DNA of 64,000 nucleotides from Malaciobacter pacificus (GTDB taxonomy: Bacteria > Campylobacterota > Campylobacteria > Campylobacterales > Arcobacteraceae), in NCBI RefSeq assembly GCF_004214795.1, contig NZ_CP035928.1, positions 1,550,001 through 1,614,000 of the forward strand, given 5' to 3'. The translations under genes were made by a program, and so were the position numbers. The notes under the pieces were generated by a model that made no database searches, had not been told where the DNA came from, and saw only the letters and a program-made list of their open reading frames with translations. This document shows positions 9,202 to 18,603 of the stretch, piece by piece; within the stretch, counting starts at the first letter, position 1, and every line of letters begins with the position of its first letter.

Positions 9202-10746
9202 ATTGATTAAAATTGTAGCTAAATCTCCCTAAAACATTACTCCTTTAGTTAATAATCTTATCCTTGTTGACATAAAAATAATTTAGTTGTTTTTCTATGA
9301 TATTTTTCTATTTTGAACTCTCAATAAAGCCCTTAAATAGGCACTTTTAGCTATAATATCTATTATATTAAAGGGTAAGAATGCAGATAGAATCCAAGAT
9401 CATCGGTATTATAAACGATAAGTTAAAAAATCCAATCTATGAAACATTACGTTTGTTAAATATGAAAACTATTTTAACCAAGAGCAATTTTTCTAAAAAA
9501 GAGGGAGTTGCTGTTCATATGGTTGTATTACATTTTGTATATATGCTGGTTATGAATAAAAAAATATCAACCTTTATGGATCAAAGTAATGATAGTTTCA
9601 AAAAAGATGTATATTATCGATTACTTTCCAATACTTCTTATAATTGGAGAAAACTATTATCTCTTAGTTCTTTAAAGATCTTATCACTACTTCATAAAGT
9701 GCAAGATTCAAAGCTAGTAAGAGTTCTTATACTTGATGATACTGTTGAAGATAAAGTTGGTAAAAATATAGAGGGAAGTTGTGACAACCTTTGGAGCAAT
9801 AAAGCAAAGAGAAAAATCAGAGGTGTAAATGTTGTATCACTAAACTATAGTGATGGTTATTCAAATTTTATGTTGGACTTTGCAATTGCTATGAACAGTT
9901 ATGCAAGGGTAAAGATAGAAGAGTTTACAAATATTATTGATCATCGAACCAATGCACATAAGCGAAGATTGGAAAGCTTAAAAGGGAAATCACAAATTGC
10001 TATAGAGATGATTAAAAGAGCAGTAGCTAGTGGTATATATGCAGATTATCTGCTTGTAGATAGCTGGTATTCTAAACCTGTATTTATAGAAACTATGAAT
10101 GAACTTGGATTGCAAGTCATTTCAAGAATGGTAAACAATGACAGGATATGGAATTTTACAGGAGAGAAAAAGACCCTTGATGGCATCTATAACAAATTTA
10201 AAAAGCTTAAATCTATCAAGATGGGTCAATATGGCAAAAAGATAAAGTTTGAGTATTTTTCAACCATAGTTGAACATAAAAAAGCTGGTAAATTAAAAAT
10301 TGTTTTTATAAAAACAAAAGAGAATTTAATACCAATCGTATCAACCAATCTTATACTTAGTGATGAAGAGATTATAGATATTTATAAAAGACGATGGGAT
10401 ATAGAACAAGGGTATAAAGAACTTCGTGAACACTTTGGATTCGGAAAAGAAGAGAATCGAATCTATGAAGCTTTGATAGCCAGAATTACACTATCTTTTT
10501 TTACATACAATGTTGTTAGCTATATAAATCGTATCAGCAATGAACCTAAAACAATTGGTGGATTGTTTAAAGATTTAGAATGTGAACTTCATACTCTAGC
10601 AATAGCTATGCAAGCATTTTTAGCTATTTTAGATGAGATTGCAAAAATTGAAGAAGTTGTCAATAGAAATGAGGATTTTACAGCTATCATTGATCTATTA
10701 AGAGATGTGACTGGAAAATTGCTTGGTTTTAGGTGCGAAAGTTAAG
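9183..10746 (+). mobile_element. IS4-type insertion sequence, intact copy
   Basis: A 1564-bp element bounded by perfect 14-bp inverted repeats, CTTAACTTTCGCAC at 9183-9196 and its complement at 10733-10746. It is flanked by CTAATAA at 9176-9182 and again at 10747-10753, a 7-bp target duplication. The match runs on by four more bases because the IS end resembles the host. It carries one transposase gene and a 198-base leader with a TATAAT box at 9352-9357. It inserted in the same orientation as the kinase gene it splits. A second copy, also 1564 bp once its nested insertion is removed, lies on the opposite strand at the far end of the window. Confidence 0.93.
9381..10745 (+). CDS. IS4-family transposase
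   Basis: A 454-residue DDE transposase, apparently complete. The first catalytic Asp lies in LILDDTVEDKVGK, the second in YLLVDSWYSKP, and the Glu in YKRRWDIEQGYKELR. That last segment fits the Y-(2)-R-(3)-E-(6)-K/R signature of the IS4 group. The ATG is preceded by AAAGGGTAAG. Its stop codon sits in the right inverted repeat and happens to be in the frame of the downstream kinase fragment. The intact reading frame and clean ends suggest a recently active element. Confidence 0.92.
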   Translation: MQIESKIIGIINDKLKNPIYETLRLLNMKTILTKSNFSKKEGVAVHMVVLHFVYMLVMNKKISTFMDQSNDSFKKDVYYRLLSNTSYNWRKLLSLSSLKILSLLHKVQDSKLVRVLILDDTVEDKVGKNIEGSCDNLWSNKAKRKIRGVNVVSLNYSDGYSNFMLDFAIAMNSYARVKIEEFTNIIDHRTNAHKRRLESLKGKSQIAIEMIKRAVASGIYADYLLVDSWYSKPVFIETMNELGLQVISRMVNNDRIWNFTGEKKTLDGIYNKFKKLKSIKMGQYGKKIKFEYFSTIVEHKKAGKLKIVFIKTKENLIPIVSTNLILSDEEIIDIYKRRWDIEQGYKELREHFGFGKEENRIYEALIARITLSFFTYNVVSYINRISNEPKTIGGLFKDLECELHTLAIAMQAFLAILDEIAKIEEVVNRNEDFTAIIDLLRDVTGKLLGFRCES

Positions 10747-10753
10747 CTAATAA

Positions 10754-12791
10754 CTTACATGAATTAAATAATATACTTACATATGATGAAAAAATGTATC
10801 TAAAAAATAAAAATACAATAAAGATGTGTAATATACCTGATTTAATACCTATTGAGTTTTATGAGGATAATAAAATAAAAGGTATCACTATTGATACTTT
10901 AAAATTAGTTGAAAATAGATTAAATACAAAATTTGAATCTATTTTGGTTGAAAATTTTAATGAAGCTATAAAAAATTTGCAAAATGGAACTTGTGATATT
11001 ATTCCTAGCGTATCAAAATCTGATGAACTTGTAGAGTTTTCCACTTTAACTAGCCCTGTATTAAACTATAAATATGCAATTATTACACAAAAAGGTAAAC
11101 CTGTTGTTCAAAATATTGAAGAAGTAATTACAAAAACTATGGCCAAAAAATCTACTGATCAATTACTAAAACTTCTTAAATCAAATTATCCTGATATACA
11201 AATTAAAGAAACAAAAAGTGATTATGAAACATTAGAAGCTGTAAATAGTGGGAAGGTCTATTTTGCAATTGAAGCACTTCCTATTGCGTCTTATTATATG
11301 TCACGTTATGCTTTAAATGATATATTTATTTCAAGATATACAAATATGCCTTTTACAACTAGTATTGCTGTATCAAATAGTGAAAAAAATTTACTAAATA
11401 TTTTAAACAAAGCACTAAGTACAATTAGTGAAGATGAACATACTAAAATTTTCAATAAATGGACAAATATGCCTATAAAAGAGGAATTTGATTACTCTTT
11501 ATTATGGAAAGTATTTGGTGTAGTATTTATAATTTTTTTAATATTATCATATAGACAAGTTATTTTAGATAAACATAATCAAAAACTTCAATTAGCTAAT
11601 AATGAAATTGAAAAAAAGACAAAAGAGTTAGCAAAACAAAAAGAACTATTTGAAAAAATATATAGTAAATCAGCAGATGGTGTTTTACTAATCAAAAATG
11701 AAGTTATTGTTGATTGTAATGAAGCTAGTTTAAATATCTTAAATATAACAAAAAAGAAACTACTTAATAAAAGTTTTGAAGATATATCACCTAAAAAACA
11801 ATCAAATGGTATATACTCAAAAGAGCTATCAAAAATAAGAATCAATGAAGCTTTAAATAAAGGAATATGTAGTTTTGAATGGATTCATCTAGATTCAAAT
11901 AAAAATAAATCTTGGATAGAAGTAGTTTTAACATCTATTGAAATAGATAACGAACCAGTAATTCATGCTGTAATTAGGGATATAAATAAAAGAAAAAAGA
12001 TGGAAAGTGATTTAGAGATACTTACTTTAAAGCTGGAAGATAAAATAAAACAAGAAATGAAAAAGAATCAAGAAAAAACTACTCAATTGATTCAACAATC
12101 AAGACTTGCTCAAATGGGAGAAATGATTTCTATGATTGCTCATCAATGGAGACAACCTCTAACAGCAATTTCTGCAACAACAAATAATTTACTTTTAAAA
12201 CAGTTATTAAATAATCCTATCACAAAAGAAGAGTTAAAAAATGAATTAGAATTAATAAATGATTACTCCCAGCATCTTTCATCAACAATTGATGATTTTA
12301 GAGATTTTTTTAAAAGAGATAAAGAAAAAGAGATTACTACATTAGAGGATTTAATTGGTAAATCTATTAATATAATAAAAACTTCTTTTGACTCAAAAGA
12401 TATAATTTTAACTACAAAATTTAAATACAATAAAAGAATAGAGATTTATGCTACAGAAGTTCAACAAGTTATATTAAACTTACTAAAAAATGCAGAAGAT
12501 ATATTAATTGATAAGAATATAACTGAGAAAAGAGTAAAAATATCTACATATGAAGATAATAAATATGCAATAATCGAAGTTAGTGATAATGGAGGGGGAA
12601 TTGAACCTCAAATTTTAGGAAAAATATTTGATCCATATTTTACGACTAAAAAATCAAAAGAAGGATCAGGCTTAGGTTTATATATGAGTAAAACTATTAT
12701 AAATGAGCATTGTAATGGTTTACTAAAAGTTGAAAACGCTCATGAAGGAGCAATTTTCAAAATCTATTTACCAAAAAAGGATTTTATTTAA
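10754..12791 (+). pseudogene. Sensor kinase gene, 3' part (second binding domain, PAS, kinase core)
   Basis: This is the remainder of the interrupted kinase. An ATG at 10794 could restart translation and give 665 residues. Domains in that numbering: a second solute-binding type 3 domain (about 1-225), a membrane helix (about 237-256, FGVVFIIFLILSY), a coiled coil, a PAS domain (about 280-400), then a kinase core with the phospho-acceptor His in MIAHQWRQPL. ATP-lid motifs are LLKNAEDI, SDNGGGIEP and GSGLGLYMSK. The restart product would lack the signal peptide and the first sensory domain, so normal sensing is unlikely. The kinase core is intact, and unregulated activity is possible. The stop overlaps the next gene by one base. 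Confidence 0.9.
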
Positions 12792-13231
12792 TGAACTATG
12801 AAAATATAAATGAAATAACACAATTATCTAAAAAATTAAATGTCCTTTTCATAGAAGATAATAACGAGGTTAGAGAACAAATTACAAAATTACTATCTAA
12901 CTTTTTTCCAAATATTATAACAGCTCATGATGGGGAACAAGGATATAACTATTATGAAGCATTTAAAAGACAAAACTGTAAAAACTTTGATATTTTAATT
13001 ACTGATTTAAATTTACCTAAAATGGATGGTATTAGTTTATGTAAGAGAGTATTAAAAGATAATCCAAATCAAATTATTATAGTAATATCAGCACATACCG
13101 AATCTTCAAAATTAAACAAACTTAAAGAGTTAGGTATATCTAATTTTATACAAAAACCAATTAATTATAATTTTTTTTTAAATACTATAATACAAACAGT
13201 TAATAATCTAAAAACTAAGGCTAAATTTTGA
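12791..13231 (+). CDS. Single-domain response regulator (receiver only)
   Basis: A 146-residue receiver protein with no output domain. The acidic pocket is in FIEDNNE, the phospho-acceptor Asp in ITDLNLPKMDG, then VISAHTE and the conserved Lys in FIQKPIN. It starts in the stop of the kinase gene (TAATG overlap), which indicates translational coupling and a partner relation. It may act as a phosphate sink or in a phosphorelay with the OmpR-type regulator upstream. The interrupted kinase probably leaves it uncoupled. Confidence 0.88.
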   Translation: MNYENINEITQLSKKLNVLFIEDNNEVREQITKLLSNFFPNIITAHDGEQGYNYYEAFKRQNCKNFDILITDLNLPKMDGISLCKRVLKDNPNQIIIVISAHTESSKLNKLKELGISNFIQKPINYNFFLNTIIQTVNNLKTKAKF

Positions 13232-14523
13232 AAACTATTATTGAAATATTTAAAACAATTACATCTATACCAAGATGTTCTAGAACACATGAACCTTTTA
13301 TATCTTACATGGAAAATCTATCAAAAGAGTTAGGATATCTATGCCTAACAGATAAATACAATAACATTCTATGTAAAAAAGAAAACTCTAATGCAAACTT
13401 AGTATTTCAATCTCACTATGATATTGTATGTTTAGATGATGGATGTATTCCTACTATTATTCAAGAAGATGAAGATACTTTAAGAGCTGACAATACTACA
13501 CTTGGTGCAGATAATGGTATTGGTTGTGCATACATGATAAAACTTATGTATGAACAGTATGATGGAGAATTTTTATTTACTAGTGATGAAGAAATAGGTT
13601 TAATAGGAGCTAATAATTTAGATATTGAATTAAATGCCAAATATATGTTAAACCTTGATAGTGAAGAAGAAGGTGAGATTTGTATTGGATGTGCTGGAGG
13701 AGTTGATATTTTTGGAATTAACTCAAATAAAAAGATTATTCCTAATAATGATAATTTAGACCTTTATGAAATATCAATTTCAAAACTACAAGGTGGACAT
13801 AGTGGTGTTGATATTGATAAGAATATTCCAAATGGAATAAAACTAGTTGCTCAAGCTATAAAAGAGTGTGGAGGTAAGCTTTTAGATATAAATGGAGGAG
13901 AGAGAATAAATTCAATCCCTGTAAACGTAAAAGCAATTATTGCTACAAATACACCCCCTACTTTAACACATGAAAATATGGAAATCAAGAAAATTGATAC
14001 TAAATCAGAGCATTTAAATATTTGGGATGATGGAATAATAGATTTTATATATGAATTTAATAATGGACTTAGAAGTATGAATACAGAGTTAAATGTAGTT
14101 CAAGACTCAATAAATCTAGCGATAATAAAAACTAATTTAGATAATATAAAAATAGAGTTAAGTGCAAGATCTATGGCAAATGAAAATCTAAAAGTTCTAA
14201 AAGAAGAAACAATAGAACTACTAGAAAAATATAACTTCACAGTAACAACTGATGGAAAATATCCAGCATGGAAACCAGATATAAATGAATTTACAAACTC
14301 TGTACTTAAAATCTATAAAGAATTTAATAAAAATGCATCACTAGAAGCAATTCATGCAGGATTAGAATGTGCTATATTTAAAGATAAATATCCACATATA
14401 AAAATAGCTTCAATAGGACCAACTATTAAATTCCCTCACTCTAGAAAAGAGCAAGTTAGTATTAGTTCTGTTGAAAATGTATTCCAAATTGTTAAAAAGA
14501 TAGCAGAAGAATATAGAAATTAA
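13228..14523 (+). CDS. pepD: Aminoacyl-histidine (Xaa-His) dipeptidase, M20 family
   Basis: A 431-residue cytoplasmic metallopeptidase of the PepD group, which cleaves dipeptides such as carnosine and other Xaa-His peptides. Metal and catalytic motifs occur in order: SHYDIVCLDDG (His, Asp), TLGADNGIG (bridging Asp), SDEEIGL (general base Glu and ligand Glu), LDSEEEGEI (Asp), GGHSGVDI, and the C-terminal FPHSRKEQ (His). The start is TTG, overlapping the stop of the receiver gene by four bases. It is slightly shorter than the E. coli enzyme (485 residues) but has all motifs. The coupling to signalling genes is probably positional only. Confidence 0.9.
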   Translation: MKTIIEIFKTITSIPRCSRTHEPFISYMENLSKELGYLCLTDKYNNILCKKENSNANLVFQSHYDIVCLDDGCIPTIIQEDEDTLRADNTTLGADNGIGCAYMIKLMYEQYDGEFLFTSDEEIGLIGANNLDIELNAKYMLNLDSEEEGEICIGCAGGVDIFGINSNKKIIPNNDNLDLYEISISKLQGGHSGVDIDKNIPNGIKLVAQAIKECGGKLLDINGGERINSIPVNVKAIIATNTPPTLTHENMEIKKIDTKSEHLNIWDDGIIDFIYEFNNGLRSMNTELNVVQDSINLAIIKTNLDNIKIELSARSMANENLKVLKEETIELLEKYNFTVTTDGKYPAWKPDINEFTNSVLKIYKEFNKNASLEAIHAGLECAIFKDKYPHIKIASIGPTIKFPHSRKEQVSISSVENVFQIVKKIAEEYRN

Positions 14524-14528
14524 AATAT

Positions 14529-14555
14529 GAAGCTTATATAAAATATATAAGCTTC
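14529..14555. repeat. Perfect 12-bp hairpin after pepD
   Basis: GAAGCTTATATA and its exact complement are separated by AAA. The hairpin starts five bases after the pepD stop. It may act as a terminator or mRNA stabiliser, but no T tract follows it on the plus strand, so it is recorded only as an inverted repeat. Confidence 0.6.
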
Positions 14556-14625
14556 AAAAAATTACTTACACTGGGAGTGTTAGAAATTCTGTGTCAATCA
14601 GATAAAATAATATCAAGGATTGACA

Positions 14626-14980
14626 ATGAAAGAAGAAACACAATTTGATTTTCTCAAAGAGAGTGCAAGCACAAGAATGAAGCAGTACAACAACTTTTAG
14701 CTGGTAAACAAATTAGTGGTAAAGATGGTGTACTTGCTCCTTTAGTAAAACAATTAGTAGAAGCAGCATTAGAAGCTGAAGTAGAATCTCATATTACACA
14801 AGATGTTTTATCTGGAAATAGAAATAGAAAAAATGGTAAAACAAGTAAAACTATAAAATCAACAGATGGTACATTTGAATTAAATACTCCAAGAGATAGA
14901 GCAGGAACATTTGAACCACAACTTGTAAAGAAAAATCAAACAACAATTAGTGATGAAATTGAAGAAAGAATAAAAACTAA
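14626..14980 (+). pseudogene. IS256-family transposase, N-terminal fragment, frameshifted
   Basis: The start ATG at 14626 gives MKEETQFDFLKES and then hits a stop at about 14700. From about 14668 a second frame carries on with KNEAVQQLLAGKQISG, KDGVLAPLVKQLVEAAL, EAEVESHI and NTPRDRAGTFEPQLVKK. These are hallmarks of the N-terminal region of IS256 (mutator) transposases. At least one frameshift lies between. The protein stops being IS256-like after DEIEERI, so the catalytic DDE part is missing. Not functional. Confidence 0.8.
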
Positions 14981-15356
14981 ATTTATAACTGCAAGTGATT
15001 TAATGATTCAACTTGAAAGTGCTCAATCTCAGAATAAACTTGATAGCTATTTTAAAAGAGTTATTGGAATTGCAAAATTACTTGTAATAGATGAGTTTGG
15101 GTATGTAAAATTTAATGGAGCTCAAGCAAATCTATTTTTCCAAATAGTTAATAAAAAATATGAACTTGGTTCAATAATTATAACTTCAAATTTATCATTT
15201 ACAAAATGGAAGGAGGTACTTAATAATGATGAAGCTTTAACAGCAGCTATTTTAGATAGATTAATTCATCATTCACATTTAATAAATGTTACTGGTGAAA
15301 GCTATAGATTAAAGCAAAAAAGGGAAGCTGGATTGTTAGATATTTCTAACAAATAG
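14981..15356 (+). pseudogene. istB: IS21 helper ATPase IstB, C-terminal half
   Basis: From about 14981 the frame continues without a break into an IstB sequence. Visible motifs are FITASDLMIQLESAQ, Walker B LLVIDEFGY, sensor-type IIITSNLSF, and the family's ILDRLIHHSHLINVTGESYRLK tail. An ATG at 15003 would give 117 residues. The Walker A half is absent (IstB is normally about 250 residues) and no IstA is present. It is a remnant. The in-frame junction with the IS256 fragment is by eye. Confidence 0.85.
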
Positions 15357-15775
15357 GTGTTACTAAGTGGTGCACTTTTGCACTGCATATTGGTGCATTT
15401 TTGGTTTGCACTTGACATTTGTACAAATATAAAAAATGTAAAAGATAAAATACTATATAAAATTGACGACATAATTATCATTGAAAATTTAAAATATTTA
15501 AATCTAGAAGAGTTTAAAGAATATTCGATTGGAAATGAAATTTTTTATATTTCACCAACGTTTACTTTAAGAGATATCGATTTATTTATAAGTATATTGA
15601 AAAATACTAATTATACTAATGAAATCTAAACTATATATAATATTATACAAGTGCGATTACTTTAATACTTATCATAAAGAATCACTCAAATAATATATTT
15701 CAAATTGTAATATTTTTAATTACATTTTTTAATTAAAATATAATAAAAAATAGTAAATTCTTTTAAAGGCTTTAG
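15357..15775 (+). other. Region with a doubtful short reading frame (to 15629)
   Basis: A possible frame of 90 codons begins inside the IS21 tail with TTG-type starts and no ribosome binding site. From about 15430 it reads NIKNVKDKILYKIDD and then GNEIFYISPTFTLRDIDLF, which looks protein-like. It may be the 3' end of a host gene whose front was lost when the IS elements fused. From 15630 to 15775 I see only AT-rich spacer with TATAATA-like sequence, which probably holds the promoter of the next gene. No function is proposed. Confidence 0.35.
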
Positions 15776-16515
15776 ATGAATATATTTATGATTTCAGATG
15801 CAAGTTATTGTGATAAAACAAAAAAAGCTGGTATTGGAGTTATAGATACGTTTAGTGGGAACAAATATTCAACTACTTTAGAAAATATAAAAAACATACA
15901 TGAAGCAGAGTTTATTGCTTTAGTTTATAGTGTAAAAATTGCATTAAATAAAGAATATGCAGATGTAGTATTTGTATATGATTGTAAGGGTATTGATATT
16001 TCTAATTTAGAACTATATGTAAAATATAAATTCACATCTGCTCAATTTTTATGGTTAACAAGGAATTTTATAAGTGATGCTGATAAATTAGCAAAAAAAG
16101 CACTTACATTAGCAAGAAGCTTAAAAGCTTTAAAAATGAATCCTCAAAAACTAAAGAAAAAAAACGATTCTAATATTGTAAAAGTTTTTTCATCATATTC
16201 TTATAAAGATATTATAAAAGCTTGTAGTTTTTCAGCAAACGAAATAGAAAAAGAAGCATTAAATATTTTTTTAGGTGGAAAATATGATATATATATAAAT
16301 TACCGGAATTAAAAAGTAATGATGTTCAATTGTATAGATTTATTTATCATATGCTTCCTCAAAATAAAAGAAATAGATTTTATGCTTTTATTATTGCAAT
16401 TAATCCCTCAGTACTTTCAAATAAGAAGTTTAGATCCAGACCATCGAATATAGATATAATTAATAGAATAAATTTAGTTATGGAAAGTGTTAAAAAAAGA
16501 AAATGCGTTGCTTGA
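15776..16515 (+). pseudogene. RNase H-like protein, frameshifted in an AT repeat
   Basis: The first frame (to 16312) encodes 178 residues with an RNase H-type fold. All four acidic residues of the active site can be aligned: Asp8 (ISDASYC), Glu45 (HEAEFIAL), Asp69 (VYDCKG) and Asp103 (SDADKLA). The frame then ends at DIYINYRN. A second frame continues with KLPELKSNDVQLYRF to 16515. Removing one AT unit from the repeat following 16284 (five AT units after a G) joins the two into about 245 residues. So the gene is frameshifted, phase-variable, or carries a sequencing error. The nuclease domain itself lies before the break, so partial function is possible. Confidence 0.7.
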
Positions 16516-16682
16516 CATTTCAGGCCATTATATAGTTTGAAGGAATTGAAGTAAACTCTTTATTAATCACTTCATTTACAGTTTTATAGTTTTTTTCTTC
16601 ATTTAAATAAGATACTGAAAAATCAGCATATAAAAATTACTAAAAAAATTAAAATATATTTAAAAAATTTAATTAACATTAT

Positions 16683-17291
16683 TTAACTTCTATTTCGAAG
16701 ATATTCTTTAACTTTTATACCCAATGATACTCTATCTGAAATATCTAATTTAGAAAAAATAGTACTAATATGAGCTTTCACTGTTCTTTCTGTAATATTT
16801 AAATATTGAGCAATTAGTTTATTTGTGTGACCTTTAGATACTTCTTTGGCTACTTCTAGTTCTCTTGAAGTTAACTCCTCTAATGAAAAATCCTCATTAA
16901 CTAAATTTTGATTTAATGTTGAATTTTTTATGATAAAACTCATTAAATCAGGAGAAATCCAGATCTTGCCTAAAGATACAGTTTTAATAACTTCTGCCAA
17001 ATTCATAGGAGTCATATAGTTATTACCATAAGCTTTTATACCTTTTTTTAAAAGATTAAATCCTTCAATATTATCTAATTTAGAACTAAGACAAACAACT
17101 TTATTACTCAACAAATATGAAAGTTCATTTTCTAAATTATCATAATCAAATATAATTATATCTTTTGAATGAAAAGTAAATTTTTTAATTTCAATAATAC
17201 TATATAAACTTATTACTTCTACTGTGCTATGTATTGCTTTTTTCCATTGTTGATGTAATACTCTATTTATGGAAACTAAAATAATTCTCAT
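16683..17291 (-). CDS. LuxR-type regulator with degenerate receiver, last gene of the secretion operon
   Basis: A 202-residue protein. The N-terminal domain (about 1-125) has a receiver-like fold, but the acidic pocket at the front (MRIILVSINR) is missing, so normal phosphorylation is unlikely. The C-terminal LuxR helix-turn-helix (about 135-200) is clear: LTSRELEVAKEVSKGHTNKLIAQYLNITERTVKAHISTIFSKL. The layout resembles CsgD and VpsT. KIWISPDLM sits where VpsT carries its W[FLM][TS]R c-di-GMP motif, but the Arg is Pro here, so c-di-GMP binding is doubtful. The ATG overlaps the adaptor gene stop by one base. A role in controlling the adhesin locus is inferred from position. Confidence 0.82.
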   Translation of the reverse strand: MRIILVSINRVLHQQWKKAIHSTVEVISLYSIIEIKKFTFHSKDIIIFDYDNLENELSYLLSNKVVCLSSKLDNIEGFNLLKKGIKAYGNNYMTPMNLAEVIKTVSLGKIWISPDLMSFIIKNSTLNQNLVNEDFSLEELTSRELEVAKEVSKGHTNKLIAQYLNITERTVKAHISTIFSKLDISDRVSLGIKVKEYLRNRS

Positions 17292-18601
17292 TAATTCTCC
17301 GTTAAAGCATATTGTTTAGTTTTAATCAATGGTTTTAAAAGATAAGTCATTATTGTTTTTTGTCCCGTTTTTATATCTGCACTTCCTCTCATTCCTGGCA
17401 TTATTTCAAGAGGTTTTGCATCAGTTCCTAAATAGTTTTTATTTGTTTTAATATAAACTAAATAATATGTATTATTCTCTTTATCTGTTACAGAGTCTGG
17501 AGAAATTTTATCTATCTTCCCATCTAAAGAACCGTAAATAGTAAAATCGTATGCAGTAAATTTTAGTGTCACTTTCTGTTCTGGATGTAAAAAAGCGATG
17601 TCTTCTGGTTTAATTTTAGCTTCAATTAATAAATTATCATCTTTTGGAACTATCTCTATTAAATCCATAGCAGGTTGTACAGAACCTCCAATAGTATTTA
17701 CATGCATTTTTTTAATATAACCTGTAACAGGAGAGATTACTAATGTTCTGTTAACTTGATCTTCTAAACCTTGATTTTGTTTTAAAGACTGTTCTATTTT
17801 TGCAATTACTTCATTATATTCTTTATGAGCATTATTTTGAAATTCTATTTTTGCTTCTTTATATCTATTTTTATACTCTTTTACTGATGAACTAATTCTA
17901 GTAAGTGATAATTTAACCGATTCTAATTCATCTTTAATAGTATTAGCTTCTCTTAAAAGTTTTAGATATTCAACTTTTGAAACTATACCTCTTTTTACCA
18001 ATGGATCCATAACTTTTTGTTCTTGAATAATCAAATTGAAACTCTGTTCTAAATGTCTAATTCTTGACCTAATTTCATTTTTTTCTTTTTCTTTTTGAGA
18101 TATTTGCTCATCAAAAACTCTTAGCTTTGAATCAAGTTGAGACAAGTCACTTTTGTACAATTCATACTCTTTTTGATAAATATCATTATTTTTATCAAAT
18201 AAAAATTCTTTATTATTTGCTTCTGCGTAAAGTCTATTGCTTCTTGCTTTTAAAGATTCTATTTCTAAAATATTCTTCTCATATGTTGAAGAATATTGCT
18301 TATTTTTTAATTTTAATAGAACATCACCTTTTTTTACTAAATCACCTTCTTCTACTAAAATATCTGTAATAACTCCACCTTCAAAATTCTGAACTATTTG
18401 ATTCTGACCATAAGGTATAACTTTACTCTCACCTCGTACAAGTTGATCAATTTTTGCAAAATATGCCCAAATTAAAAAAAAGACAACTAATAAAACAATT
18501 ATATATAATAGAACTTTTGTACTATTAGGTACTTTCTCTACTAAAGCTTGAGAAACAGAATTAATATAATCATAATCTGAAGTTTTATCTATTTCTTTCA
18601 T
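17291..18601 (-). CDS. Type I secretion periplasmic adaptor (HlyD/LapC family)
   Basis: A 436-residue membrane fusion protein that links the ABC transporter in the inner membrane to the TolC-type outer membrane channel. A single N-terminal helix (about 28-48, LLYIIVLLVVFFLIWAYF) is followed by a lipoyl half-motif (GGVITDILVEEGDLVKKGD), a long coiled coil (about 100-270), the second lipoyl half (VISPVTGYIKKM) and a beta-barrel domain ending PGMRGSADIKTG. The order is canonical for the family. It lies two bases after the ABC transporter gene and is part of a six-gene minus-strand operon. It exports the giant adhesin, as judged by neighbourhood. Confidence 0.93.
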   Translation of the reverse strand: MKEIDKTSDYDYINSVSQALVEKVPNSTKVLLYIIVLLVVFFLIWAYFAKIDQLVRGESKVIPYGQNQIVQNFEGGVITDILVEEGDLVKKGDVLLKLKNKQYSSTYEKNILEIESLKARSNRLYAEANNKEFLFDKNNDIYQKEYELYKSDLSQLDSKLRVFDEQISQKEKEKNEIRSRIRHLEQSFNLIIQEQKVMDPLVKRGIVSKVEYLKLLREANTIKDELESVKLSLTRISSSVKEYKNRYKEAKIEFQNNAHKEYNEVIAKIEQSLKQNQGLEDQVNRTLVISPVTGYIKKMHVNTIGGSVQPAMDLIEIVPKDDNLLIEAKIKPEDIAFLHPEQKVTLKFTAYDFTIYGSLDGKIDKISPDSVTDKENNTYYLVYIKTNKNYLGTDAKPLEIMPGMRGSADIKTGQKTIMTYLLKPLIKTKQYALTEN

Positions 18602-18603
18602 AG

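Larger units (their letters stand above)
14573..15417 (+). mobile_element. Fused remnant of an IS256-type and an IS21-type element
   Basis: The left boundary is an IS256-like end (GGGAGTGTTAGAAATTCTGT from 14573). The right boundary is an IS21-like tail after istB, ending near 15417. Inside, the 5' part of an IS256 transposase runs directly into the 3' part of istB. A deletion that fused two neighbouring or overlapping elements is the simplest origin. The right end is approximate. Confidence 0.65.

Noticed and set aside
10859-11845. Minus-strand frames inside the kinase fragment
   Set aside because: They lie wholly within a well-supported kinase coding frame and show no recognisable motif.
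14529-14555. Rho-independent terminator after pepD
   Set aside because: The stem is perfect but no T run follows on either side, so it is listed only as a hairpin.
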